64,000 bases of DNA from JAAELZ01 sp965237995 (GTDB lineage: Bacteria; Pseudomonadota; Gammaproteobacteria; Arenicellales; Poriferihabitantaceae), in assembly GCA_965237995.1 (NCBI GenBank), contig CBDEGO010000005.1:62001-126000 (forward strand), written 5' to 3'. Position 1 is the stretch's first letter; each line of letters begins with the position of its first letter. The notes below the pieces were generated by a model. The model ran no database searches, was not told the origin of the DNA, and saw only the letters and a list, made by a program, of their open reading frames with translations. This document shows, one piece after another, positions 25,778 through 34,620 of the stretch. The position numbers were made by a program, and so were the translations under genes.

Positions 25778-26632
25778 TTACGCGCCTCGCACTAATGGGA
25801 ATTTATCACAAGTAATTGGCTGACCAACGACTTGGCTGGGATCTCGATAGGTTTCTAACGATGGCTCGCCGTTAAATACCACATCATCACCCAACCAGTT
25901 TATAGAAAATGCAGCGCGGCGTCGGTCTAATTGATTACCCGGCGCGCTATGCAATGTATACGATTTCCACACTAGCATATCACCAGTGCGCATTGCGCTA
26001 GATAGCATGTTGGCCGACACTTCTGCGTCGTCACTAGGCGGCAGCGGTAATTGTTTACGTGCGTGGCGGTAGTCTTTAGTTGGGTCGGCAAAGTCAACTC
26101 CCCGATACAAAATGCCGTCGTGATGCGACCCTTGGATGAAGCGTAAGGCCGACTCTAGCGGAATATCGTCTAGCGCAACCCAGCTATTGATTACTTTATC
26201 GCCATCGATTGGATAATAAGAATGGTCTTGATGCCATGGGGTTGCGGCGCTTGCGCTGTGCGCTTCTTTAATCAATAAAAAATCATAAAACAGGGTGAGG
26301 GTTTTGGTGTCCAGCAACTTATGGGCTATGTCTGCCAGCGGCGATTCAAAAATGTAATCTCGAAAAGCCGCCACCTCTCGCCAAGCGCCAGAACTAAATG
26401 AAAAAGTGCCTTCACCTTTGTTCTTCGGCGCCACGATGTCAACGTTGGTGCTGGCACCGTTCAGTGCCAGTTGGATGCCCTCTTCAATTCGCTTTAGCCA
26501 ATAATGACCAATGGCATTGCGCACGCATACCACGCCATCTTGCTTCAGCGCTGATACTGCCTGAGTAGGCAAAACGCTATTTTGATCAAGCTCAAAGCTT
26601 TGTATTTGATGAAGCTCTTTACTCACCATCAT
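25778..26632 (-). CDS. Phytanoyl-CoA dioxygenase (PhyH) family protein, copy 1
   Basis: The 284-residue protein has the double-stranded beta-helix iron site H134-x-D136 (TPWHQDHSYYP) and H228 (TLHSAPGN), with Arg near 238 for 2-oxoglutarate. It is expected to hydroxylate an operon intermediate using O2 and 2-oxoglutarate. EctD, the ectoine hydroxylase, is in the same superfamily but carries HSDFETWH, which is not present. It lies between doeA copy 2 (14-base gap) and doeB (34-base gap), well inside the operon. Substrate unknown. Confidence 0.87.
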   Translation of the reverse strand: MMVSKELHQIQSFELDQNSVLPTQAVSALKQDGVVCVRNAIGHYWLKRIEEGIQLALNGASTNVDIVAPKNKGEGTFSFSSGAWREVAAFRDYIFESPLADIAHKLLDTKTLTLFYDFLLIKEAHSASAATPWHQDHSYYPIDGDKVINSWVALDDIPLESALRFIQGSHHDGILYRGVDFADPTKDYRHARKQLPLPPSDDAEVSANMLSSAMRTGDMLVWKSYTLHSAPGNQLDRRRAAFSINWLGDDVVFNGEPSLETYRDPSQVVGQPITCDKFPLVRGA

Positions 26633-26646
26633 GCACTAGGTCAGAG

Positions 26647-27819
26647 CTAGTTAACGACGTGTACTCCGCGCGGAAATTGAGTTAGACACTCCACGCCGAC
26701 ATCAGTAACCGCGACCGTTTCGCTTATCTCCATGCCCCAATCGTCTAACCACATGCCAAGCATGACATGCAGTGTCATATTTTGCTCAATAACCGTTTGC
26801 TCGCCTTCGCGCAAGCTAACAGTATGCTCGCCCCAATCAGGAGAGTAAGCCACGCCAATGCTATAACCAATACGGCTGTCTTTAACTAAGCCATATTTAT
26901 CTAGCACTGTTTGCCAAGCGCGGTGTGCATCGCCCGCTAAGATGCCGGGCTGGATGGTGTCTAATACGGCGTCTAGGCCTTCTTGCACCGCGTCTGCTGT
27001 GTCAAATACCTTTTTTGAACCTAGGCCCAGCTGAATGGTGCGAGCTAAACCCGCGTTATATCGCTTACGGGCGCCACCTAGTTCTAACGCCACGGTTTGT
27101 CCATCTACAAATTTTTCGTCAGCCCACATTGGGTGTGCAGTTGTTGCCGCTTCTCCTGCCAAAATTAGCGGTGATAGTGCGGTTAAATCACCACCAAATT
27201 CAGCATTACCACCGACTTGCGCCGCAACAATTTTCGACATCAAATCACACTGACGAACATCAGGTGCAATGTTTTCGTAAGCAACTGTCATTGCCCCTTC
27301 TGCCAGCTTTGCAGCTTGACGCATTACGTCAATTTCTGCGTTACTTTTTACAACACGACACCAGTTTACAAGTAAGTCAGCATCAACCCATTGCGCATTA
27401 GCTACGCCGCGTTGCAAACTATCTAGCGCTTTAGGTGAAAAGAAGTAACTGTCACTCTCATAGCCGATTCGTTTTCCCTGTAGCGATAAGTCACTCAGAT
27501 TCTCAGCGACTACATCCATTGGGTGCACACCGGCGCGTTGCACATAGTCCTCAGCATAAGGCTTAACCGATTCAGCACCTAAATATGTGGTTAGCGCAAC
27601 GGCGCCTGCGTCCATCTTTCGGCCCATCCAAATAGGGGCTGCGTCATGTAATACGAGCATTATTTGCGGCACATAAAAAGACCAAGCATCAAAACCGGTT
27701 AGCCAATTCATATTTGATGGGTCACCAATCACCAAGGCATCGAGGTTGCGCTCGGCCATGGCAGCGCGCACTAAGTTTAAACGACGTTGATATTCAATTT
27801 GCGTAAAAGGAGCTGGCAT
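26647..27819 (-). CDS. doeA: Ectoine hydrolase-like M24 family protein (DoeA/EutD), copy 2
   Basis: This 390-residue paralogue of the gene at 22776 shares its full-length layout: VIGDPSNMNWLTGFDAWSF, VALELGGARKRYNAG, RIGYSIGVAYSPDWGEHTVSL. As in copy 1 the M24 metal ligands are replaced, so it is creatinase-like. The two copies differ throughout, which argues against recent duplication and for different substrates. It is the second gene of the operon, 45 bases after PhyH copy 2 and 14 bases before PhyH copy 1. Which copy is the true ectoine hydrolase cannot be decided from sequence alone. Confidence 0.83.
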   Translation of the reverse strand: MPAPFTQIEYQRRLNLVRAAMAERNLDALVIGDPSNMNWLTGFDAWSFYVPQIMLVLHDAAPIWMGRKMDAGAVALTTYLGAESVKPYAEDYVQRAGVHPMDVVAENLSDLSLQGKRIGYESDSYFFSPKALDSLQRGVANAQWVDADLLVNWCRVVKSNAEIDVMRQAAKLAEGAMTVAYENIAPDVRQCDLMSKIVAAQVGGNAEFGGDLTALSPLILAGEAATTAHPMWADEKFVDGQTVALELGGARKRYNAGLARTIQLGLGSKKVFDTADAVQEGLDAVLDTIQPGILAGDAHRAWQTVLDKYGLVKDSRIGYSIGVAYSPDWGEHTVSLREGEQTVIEQNMTLHVMLGMWLDDWGMEISETVAVTDVGVECLTQFPRGVHVVN

Positions 27820-27864
27820 TTTGTTGTTATGTCTAAAGGTTTATGGATATATAGAGACGTAAAT

Positions 27865-28758
27865 TTAAGCCTTAGTCATCTCATCATGTTGGTGAGAAAA
27901 AATAGATGTATAGCCGTCTGACCAATCAGGTGGTAAAGGCATTTGTAAGTCTTCATGATGCGCAAAACGCGGTTGTTCGCCGCGAACCAATTCACCGTAA
28001 TGAGAGCTAGGGTATGGTGCCGTTGTATAAGGAATCGCATCAGCAGCGCTATAAGTGACTACTATCATCGGGCGCCCACGGTCGCTTTGATTTCGATCTG
28101 ACCCATGAATAGTATTGCTGTGATGTACGGACACTGTTCCCGCGCCGCCTGTTAGTTTAATCGCTCTGTCAATGCCCGCCGCCGCTAGCTTGTCGCTTGA
28201 TATACTGCCCGTCCATTCGCCATTTTTATCATAATGTTCATATATTGGGCCTTGATGGCTGGCTGGAATAACTTGTAATGGCCCTTGCTCTGAACCAACA
28301 TCCTCCAAAGCCAACAGAAACTGGCAAGTGTTTAGATTTGTATGGGGGTAAAAAGCAATGTCTTGATGCCACTTAACCGCAGCACCGCCTTCTGCCCATT
28401 TGAAATTAACGAACACATCGCGAAAGCGCACATTAGGCCCAAGAATATCAGCGGCGATATCAGCCATCACTGAGTCAGCGCATAAAGCCCAAAGGCCTTT
28501 ATCAGCATCATCCGCGTAAGCGACTCTGCGTAATCGGGGGCTCTCTGAACAATGGCCTTGTTCTAAATCAAATTGATTATTTGATGTTGTAACCCCTCTA
28601 CTTAACTCAACCAATTGATTAACGTTAGATCGTAACTCACGTAATTGCTGCATATTGAACAATTCAGGCAAAACCAAAAAGCCCTGGTCAAAATACTGAG
28701 TCCGCTGAGCCTGATCTAAGTAACTCGCATGGCAAGCTAGAATGGCATCTGGTTTCAT
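27865..28758 (-). CDS. Phytanoyl-CoA dioxygenase (PhyH) family protein, copy 2
   Basis: Starting at the ATG at 28758 (the frame extends to a GTG at 28800) gives 297 residues, MKPDAILACHASYL. The iron site is H131-x-D133 (VKWHQDIAFYPH) and H218 (NTIHGSD), with R229 as probable 2-oxoglutarate ligand. It is the first gene of the seven-gene operon. It is clearly different from PhyH copy 1 and also lacks the EctD signature. It resembles PhyH enzymes that hydroxylate free small molecules (the segment LEDVGSEQGPLQVIPASHQGP is typical). Its promoter should lie in the stretch upstream of 28758. Confidence 0.87.
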   Translation of the reverse strand: MKPDAILACHASYLDQAQRTQYFDQGFLVLPELFNMQQLRELRSNVNQLVELSRGVTTSNNQFDLEQGHCSESPRLRRVAYADDADKGLWALCADSVMADIAADILGPNVRFRDVFVNFKWAEGGAAVKWHQDIAFYPHTNLNTCQFLLALEDVGSEQGPLQVIPASHQGPIYEHYDKNGEWTGSISSDKLAAAGIDRAIKLTGGAGTVSVHHSNTIHGSDRNQSDRGRPMIVVTYSAADAIPYTTAPYPSSHYGELVRGEQPRFAHHEDLQMPLPPDWSDGYTSIFSHQHDEMTKA

Positions 28759-29185
28759 AAAAGCATTTCGTAGTATTAATAAGCTTCGCTTGATAAGCAC
28801 GGAGGCCTACCGACAACTTATTTTAGCCCTATTTCAATTATTTACACAAGACAAGAGTCTCGCCCAATATGAAGTGATGCTGAGCTAATAATAGCTCGAT
28901 TCATGATGGCAAACGTAACCGCTACGATTTCATTAAGCGCTCCTTGGTACGATACTAAAGACTGTATGCTTCTTCCTGCACAAGTTGCCCGACCAACATC
29001 AAACCAACTCCAGCGCCCGTAACAAGTGCGATTTTATTTTTAAATCGCTGTCTTGCTATATCTACTAGAGGCCTAATTAAAGGTCTAGTTGGGGTAGACA
29101 GAGAATTAGCAAATTATCCTACGGAAGGACTTATCGAACGGCGGAAAGTTGCCCATTTCGGTCATATTAGTAATCTATGATAGAG
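28759..29185. other. Intergenic stretch upstream of the dioxygenase/ectoine-type operon
   Basis: The 427 bases hold the likely operon promoter near 28759-28900 and, between 28955 and 29113, a start-less minus-strand open fragment described separately. No terminator or repeat was seen. Confidence 0.4.
28955..29113 (-). pseudogene. Start-less 52-codon open fragment, possible gene remnant
   Basis: The minus strand from 29113 reads without a start codon through PLIRPLVDIARQRF, then KNKIALVTGAGVGLMLVG, ending EEAYSL and a stop at 28955. The piece ALVTGAGVG resembles the nucleotide-binding N-terminus of a short-chain dehydrogenase, but the hydrophobic run after a basic cluster could also be a membrane anchor. 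It may be a decayed gene end or chance. I cannot assign it. Confidence 0.25.
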
Positions 29186-29698
29186 CTATTTTTGGGCTTC
29201 GATAGAAGCCAATAATTCTTGCACACAGCTATCAATTGTTTTACCAGACGTGTCGATGACAATACGCTCAATGCACCAAGGATCATATTCGCGAGCCTTT
29301 ACTTTTTCCCAGTTCGGTAGCTTCAAACCAACTACTTCTGACTTTCTATTTTCCACACGTATTTTATGTTCTGGCCGATCAGTGCAAATAACTTCAATGT
29401 TGATAAATTCTGCTTTTTGATCTAGAGCTACTTTTTCCCATTCTCTTCGTGTTAATTCAATAGGGTTGCACGAATCAGCAATTACGCTGTTACCGAGTTT
29501 TAAATTGTCCGATGCAATGCGATAGGACAACCGATAACCCACACCAGTTACATCAATACTACACAAATCCCTAAGTCCTTGCTCAACGGTGTCAATTCTC
29601 AAAAATATAGCTCCTATGGATTTTGATAATTCTTGGGCAAGTGTCGATTTTCCAGAGGCAGGCAGCCCTGAAAATATATATAGTATTGGTGTTTTCAT
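29186..29698 (-). CDS. Small P-loop kinase-like ATPase (AAA_33 type)
   Basis: The 170-residue protein starts with a Walker A P-loop, FSGLPASGKSTLA (about residues 9-21), followed by FLRIDTVEQGLR and VIADSCNPIELTRREW, a layout shared with small-molecule kinases such as gluconate, chloramphenicol or zeta-type phosphotransferases. The Arg-rich middle (RPEHKIRVENRKSE) would form the lid. The substrate is not recognisable. It stands alone between the operon above and a small membrane protein, same strand. No antitoxin-like partner was seen, so a toxin role is not supported. Confidence 0.75.
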   Translation of the reverse strand: MKTPILYIFSGLPASGKSTLAQELSKSIGAIFLRIDTVEQGLRDLCSIDVTGVGYRLSYRIASDNLKLGNSVIADSCNPIELTRREWEKVALDQKAEFINIEVICTDRPEHKIRVENRKSEVVGLKLPNWEKVKAREYDPWCIERIVIDTSGKTIDSCVQELLASIEAQK

Positions 29699-29774
29699 CG
29701 GGTTTAGAAGATATCCTACTACTAGAATAAATACTCAACGAATAGGCGTTTATTGCCCTTTTGAGACAGTTCAA

Positions 29775-30125
29775 TTACTCTGGAGTAACTATGCGACGCC
29801 CCCAATATCGATACCATATTAAAAATATGATTGGGAACCAGCCCAACAATGCCAAAGGTAAAGTGCTTAGTGAAAATAAGGCCATAAAGGACATACCCCA
29901 AGCTAATTGACCTGCATTTGAAACGGTTTCTTTCACAAAAGCAAAGTCACCTTTGCAGTATACCCGCCTAACAAAATACGGCTCTTCCAAATAACAACCT
30001 GCAAGTGTTTCCTCACCGTCGTAGGTAGAGTTTATTCCAATAATTTGATAAAGGGTGCAACTTCCAAGTAGCCCGATAACATAGATCATCGATATCCATT
30101 TCAGAACGTTTATAAGTACACTCAT
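29775..30125 (-). CDS. Hypothetical small membrane protein
   Basis: The 116-residue protein has an N-terminal membrane segment (about 8-27, ISMIYVIGLLGSCTLYQIIG), an extracytoplasmic loop of about 50 residues with two Cys (GCYLEE and VYCKGD) that could form a disulfide, and a second hydrophobic region (about 76-105) that ends in a basic tail (YRYWGRRIVTPE). I do not recognise a family. It starts with ATG and has normal amino acid composition. It is 76 bases upstream of the P-loop protein on the same strand; a link is possible but unproven. Confidence 0.55.
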   Translation of the reverse strand: MSVLINVLKWISMIYVIGLLGSCTLYQIIGINSTYDGEETLAGCYLEEPYFVRRVYCKGDFAFVKETVSNAGQLAWGMSFMALFSLSTLPLALLGWFPIIFLIWYRYWGRRIVTPE

Positions 30126-30664
30126 TTAGACGAAATCCGTATCTATTCGTGGTAAATCATATATGAGTTTAATTGAGTATCGCGAGTAACTTGAATGACC
30201 GCTTCGAGTATCCTACTGCCAGATTGAAAAGTCAACGAATGGGCACTATTTGCCCTAAGCGGTCATTGCCGGCTAACGGCTAGATGTATTCCTAGAGCAA
30301 TTGTTTTTAGCTAATCGGTCTCAACTTTGCCTTTTTAATCAGTTGGATAAGCCCAGCATGGGTGTTTGAATATGTCCCGAAAGTTACTTTTAGCTAATTA
30401 ACGTATTTAGAAATAATTCCTTCCGCCGCCGTTTCATAATTTAGCCTTCAACATTGCTACTTGGTTAATTCCTAATACATTAAACTCAATCGCTTCTATA
30501 CACTCTGCTATGGCTGTAACTAGAATCTGATATTGATCTAGTTGCACAAGCACTTAACAAAATCATTACAAGCGGGGAATCTTAAATAGATCATCCCACC
30601 ATCGTATAACTAGCAAGCCATTAAAATTACCCTATAATGTAACCAATTCATTTTATGATATTGT
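30126..30664. other. Long intergenic stretch before crbS
   Basis: The 539 bases contain the crbS promoter at the right end. A minus-strand frame at 30434-30553 opens with GTG and encodes about 39 residues (LDQYQILVTAIAECIEA...) with plausible composition; it might be a small protein or remnant. No other gene, repeat or RNA was recognised. Confidence 0.35.
30633..30638 (+). promoter_or_regulatory. Candidate -10 box of crbS
   Basis: A perfect TATAAT lies 27 bases upstream of the crbS ATG. The region where a -35 would lie does not show a clear TTGACA, so the promoter may depend on an activator. Prediction only. Confidence 0.35.
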
Positions 30665-33600
30665 ATGCACGCTATTCCCATTGAACTCATCGCACTAATA
30701 GGTTTTGCCTATGTGTGCAGTTTGTTCTACATCGCCTATCAAGGAGATAAAAACCGCAATCGGATATTTTTAAAAAATAAAGCGGTTGTTTATAGCTTGT
30801 CGCTGGCGGTTTACTGCTCTTCATGGACCTTTTTTGGCGCGGTCGGCACAGCCACCCGTGTCGGTTGGGATTTCTTTGCAATCTACCTCGGCCCCATCAT
30901 CTTATTCTTATTCGGTCATCGCTTACTAAGCAGAATAATCATTATCAGCAAGCAGCAAAACATCACTTCGGTTTCAGATTTTATTTCGTCAAGATTTGGT
31001 AAAAGCCGCCACGTTGCGATTGTGGTGACTAGTATTGCTGCTATCGGCTCATTACCCTATATCTCGCTTCAGTTACAAGCGATCTCGATGTCGTTTCATG
31101 CACTAACGAACCCTTCTATTGAGCTAAATCTATCAACCGCCAGCACCTTATCTGACACCGCATTTTATGGTGCTATTTTGCTGGCTATTTTCTCCATCTT
31201 GTTCGGCACGCGCCACCTGAGCGCCACAGAGCATCACCGCGGCATGATTCACGCCATCGCGTTTGAATCCATTGTAAAACTAGTGGCCATTTTATTTGTC
31301 GCTTTTTTCGCAGGTAGTTTACTGTTGACAAACATGGATCTGTCGCAAATCAGTCAAATTCCCTTTGCTCTTACCTCTCGACCAGAAAACGCGTCGAACA
31401 TTGATTTCATGGTGAAGCTGGTGCTCAGCATGGGCGCTATTATTCTACTACCTCGTCAGTTTCAAGTGACGGTGGTGGAAACCGATAGTGAACAATCGAT
31501 GACGACTGCACGTTGGTTATTGCCTTTGTATCTGCTGATCATTAGCTTAGTGGCCGTACCTATCTCTATGGCTGGGGTTAGTTTATTAGCACCTAGCGCT
31601 CACCCAGATTTATTCGTACTTAACTTGCCATTGCAAGCACAAAGCTATGCCTTATCAACCTTCGCATTTATAGGTGGTTTGTCTGCCGCAACCGGCATGG
31701 TTATTGTAGGGTCTATCAGCCTAAGTACCATGATATGCAACGACATAGTGATGCCGATGCTGATTCGTATTAAACACTTAGAGCTGCTAACCCACCCTAA
31801 ACTGACACAAATAATTTTACGTATTCGGCGAGCAACGATCATGATCTTGATGATTGCTTCTTACGGGTTTTATCGACTCTCAAGCAACAACCAAGATTTG
31901 GCTAATATGGGCCTGCTGTCGTTTGCGGCCATCATTCAACTTGCACCCGCAATGGTGGCTGCGTTATTTTGGCAACGTGCTAACCAGCGCGGTGTAGTGA
32001 TCGGCTTAGTGATTGGCTTTACCATTTGGGTATATTGCTTATTGATGCCTAACTTTGTAGGTGAGCAAACGCTCAATCAACTATTTGGTGCAAACTCGTG
32101 GATACACCCTCAACATTTATTCAACTTAGGCAATCTGTCTCCTTTATCTCATGGCGTCATCTGGAGTTTAGCATTTAACTCAGTGGCCTTGATACTCGCT
32201 TCGCTAAAGTTCAAACCTAGCTTTCTTGATAAGATTCAAGCCAGTTTATTTATGCGCCAAACGCCACAAGCACTTGGCCTTATCCATCGTGATGTCACTC
32301 ACCAATTAGCTACGATTGCCTCAGCTAAAGAGTTGACCGACAGTATTCTAGGCACCCCAAAAGCATTGGCCTTGTTTGAAACAATCGAGCAAAAACGAGG
32401 ACACGCACTTAACGATACCATGCGGCTCGACCGTGACATTATTGAAGATATAGAAAAGTCGATAGCCAGCGTGATTGGCGCATCGTCTGCCAGCCACGTG
32501 ATCACAACCCAACTGCTGGGCGAAAACGTAAGCGCCGAAGACTTATTCTTGATGATGGATGAAACCAGCCAAGCGCTGCAGTTCAATCAAGAGATTTTAA
32601 GTGCTAGTTTTGAAAATATTCGCCAAGGTATCAGTGTCGTTGATAAAGACTTAAAACTGGTTGCATGGAATAGCCGCTTTAAGAACTTATTTAATTGCCC
32701 TAAAAGCTTATTGCAAGTCGGCACACCTATTGAGCAGCTATTCGAACATATTGACGCCAATTTAGGCACCGATACGCTGGACATGCACCGCTTAATTGAC
32801 GAACAATTACAGTGCTATCAAACCGGTGCAAGCCACACATCTGAAGCGTGGTATTCAGACGACACATGCATTCAAGTAGAAGGCAATGCCATTCCCAGCG
32901 GGGGCTATGTTACAAGTTATACGGACATCACCGAACAAAAACGTGTTGAGCAGGCGCTACGTGAAAGCGAGCAAAAAATTCGACTTTATACCAACAACCT
33001 TCCATTAATGCTGAGCTTTGTTTCTAACAACGGTGAGGTCGCGTTCTCTAACAAGGCTTACGACGCTTTTTTAAGTACCAATGCAGGGGTTGAATCAGCG
33101 CAAAGTATTTCCGACTTATTTGACTCAACATCACGGAGCTTAATTGACGATAATGCAAGCAAAGCACTGCTGGGCAAAGCCGTTCAGTTTAGCGCTACCT
33201 TGCAAAGTAAACAAAGTAACGAGGACGAGCATTATCAAATTAACTTCATCCCTCACGCAACGGTGCGTGGCGCCGTAGAAGGGTATTTTTCGATCTATCA
33301 AAACATTACCCATAATGTGCTCGCTGAAAATCTGCTCAAGCAAACTAACGAAGACTTAGAAGAACGCGTGCAAGAACGTACGCAAGACTTAGAAGAGCTT
33401 AACCAGCGCCTATTAGTTGAAAACACCACCAGTCGAGAATTATCTGAACAGCTTAAACGCGTTACCAAGAGTAAGACTCGTTTCTTAGCCGCAGCAAGCC
33501 ATGACTTATTGCAGCCTATTAATGCTGCGCGCTTATTCACCCACAGCATGATTGATAACCCACAAGGGCAAGACCCCAAGCAACAAGCCATGCTGAATAA

Positions 33601-34615
33601 GATCGATAGCTCGCTAGTTAGTGCGGACCAATTACTGCGCGCCTTGCTCGATATTTCTAAGTTAGACACCGGCACGCTCACACCCGAAATCACTCGGTTT
33701 AATATCGGCGAATTATTAGCCGAACTAAACAATGAGCTAACGCCCGTTGCGCAGAACAAAGGCATACAGTTGCGCTTTGTAAAAACCACAGTGACGGTGC
33801 AATCTGACCGTGCATTGCTTCGCTCAGTGCTGCAAAACCTAATTTCTAACGCCATTCGCTATACCAGAAAAGGGGCTGTATTGGTTGGGGGAAGACGAAA
33901 AGGCGCGGAGTTTCAATTACAAGTCATAGACACTGGCATCGGTATTAAGCCGCAAGACCTTGATGATATTTTCAATGAATTTCACCGGCTTAACCCCAGC
34001 GCCACCGATCTCAAAGAGCAAGGATTAGGCCTAGGTTTAGCGATTACTAAACGCGTTAGCCAAATTCTTAACCACGAAATCACCGTTGATTCCAAATTTG
34101 GCAAAGGTAGTGTTTTTAGCGTCTCGGTCCCTTGTGTCTCCGGTGTGGTGATTGATTTACCTGTTAAAAATGCTTGGGTTCCGACCAACAAACTTCAAGG
34201 CTTACGGGTTCTGTACCTAGAAAATTCCCCGCAAGTTCTGCAAGCCACCAGCGCCTTATTGAGTAGCTGGAATTGCCAAACAGTTTGTTGCGCTAGCTAT
34301 GACGAAGCGCTTGAGGCCTACAACAATGACACAATTGATATTGTGATGGCCGATTACAGATTAGATGAAGAACGCAGCGGCTTGGAGTTTTTAATCGAAT
34401 TAGATGGCGAAGGCAGTCAAATTTCCGGCATTCTGGTGACCGCTGAACAAGATACCGCCATTAAAAGTGCCGCCCATAATGCTGGGTTCTTCTTTCTGCC
34501 AAAGCCGGTTGACCCCGCTGCACTCAAAAACATATTAATTCGTTTAGGCAATGTGCCCAATAAACGCGCTAACTCTCAGGAAGCGACCCACCCTCGACCA
34601 TTCCTCATTAACTAA
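30665..34615 (+). CDS. crbS: Symporter-fused hybrid sensor histidine kinase, CrbS/CbrA type
   Basis: The 1316-residue protein joins a sodium:solute symporter domain of about 13 helices (1-515) to PAS domains (about 635-760 and 770-890), a coiled coil (EDLEERVQERTQDLEELN, about 895-930), HisKA with phospho-accepting H946 (AAASHDLLQPIN), HATPase (about 1045-1165, NLISNAIRYTRKG and GLGLGLAITKR) and a C-terminal receiver with D1230 (MADYRL). This is the CrbS architecture of Vibrio and MxtR of Pseudomonas, which control acetyl-CoA synthetase and acetate use. The convergent LuxR-type regulator and acs beyond it support the name. The symporter domain may sense or transport acetate or another small acid. 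Confidence 0.92.
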   Translation: MHAIPIELIALIGFAYVCSLFYIAYQGDKNRNRIFLKNKAVVYSLSLAVYCSSWTFFGAVGTATRVGWDFFAIYLGPIILFLFGHRLLSRIIIISKQQNITSVSDFISSRFGKSRHVAIVVTSIAAIGSLPYISLQLQAISMSFHALTNPSIELNLSTASTLSDTAFYGAILLAIFSILFGTRHLSATEHHRGMIHAIAFESIVKLVAILFVAFFAGSLLLTNMDLSQISQIPFALTSRPENASNIDFMVKLVLSMGAIILLPRQFQVTVVETDSEQSMTTARWLLPLYLLIISLVAVPISMAGVSLLAPSAHPDLFVLNLPLQAQSYALSTFAFIGGLSAATGMVIVGSISLSTMICNDIVMPMLIRIKHLELLTHPKLTQIILRIRRATIMILMIASYGFYRLSSNNQDLANMGLLSFAAIIQLAPAMVAALFWQRANQRGVVIGLVIGFTIWVYCLLMPNFVGEQTLNQLFGANSWIHPQHLFNLGNLSPLSHGVIWSLAFNSVALILASLKFKPSFLDKIQASLFMRQTPQALGLIHRDVTHQLATIASAKELTDSILGTPKALALFETIEQKRGHALNDTMRLDRDIIEDIEKSIASVIGASSASHVITTQLLGENVSAEDLFLMMDETSQALQFNQEILSASFENIRQGISVVDKDLKLVAWNSRFKNLFNCPKSLLQVGTPIEQLFEHIDANLGTDTLDMHRLIDEQLQCYQTGASHTSEAWYSDDTCIQVEGNAIPSGGYVTSYTDITEQKRVEQALRESEQKIRLYTNNLPLMLSFVSNNGEVAFSNKAYDAFLSTNAGVESAQSISDLFDSTSRSLIDDNASKALLGKAVQFSATLQSKQSNEDEHYQINFIPHATVRGAVEGYFSIYQNITHNVLAENLLKQTNEDLEERVQERTQDLEELNQRLLVENTTSRELSEQLKRVTKSKTRFLAAASHDLLQPINAARLFTHSMIDNPQGQDPKQQAMLNKIDSSLVSADQLLRALLDISKLDTGTLTPEITRFNIGELLAELNNELTPVAQNKGIQLRFVKTTVTVQSDRALLRSVLQNLISNAIRYTRKGAVLVGGRRKGAEFQLQVIDTGIGIKPQDLDDIFNEFHRLNPSATDLKEQGLGLGLAITKRVSQILNHEITVDSKFGKGSVFSVSVPCVSGVVIDLPVKNAWVPTNKLQGLRVLYLENSPQVLQATSALLSSWNCQTVCCASYDEALEAYNNDTIDIVMADYRLDEERSGLEFLIELDGEGSQISGILVTAEQDTAIKSAAHNAGFFFLPKPVDPAALKNILIRLGNVPNKRANSQEATHPRPFLIN

Positions 34616-34620
34616 GCCTT

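Noticed and set aside
25778..28758. Ectoine hydroxylase EctD as the identity of the PhyH genes
   Set aside because: The EctD signature around the iron-binding His is missing in both proteins and no ectABC genes are near.
29186..29698. Zeta-type toxin with antitoxin
   Set aside because: A Walker A kinase fold is present, but no small antitoxin-like gene is adjacent and no toxin-specific motif was seen.
29592..29774. 60-codon minus-strand frame across the start of the P-loop gene
   Set aside because: It is a shadow that overlaps a gene with a clear Walker A motif and has no features.
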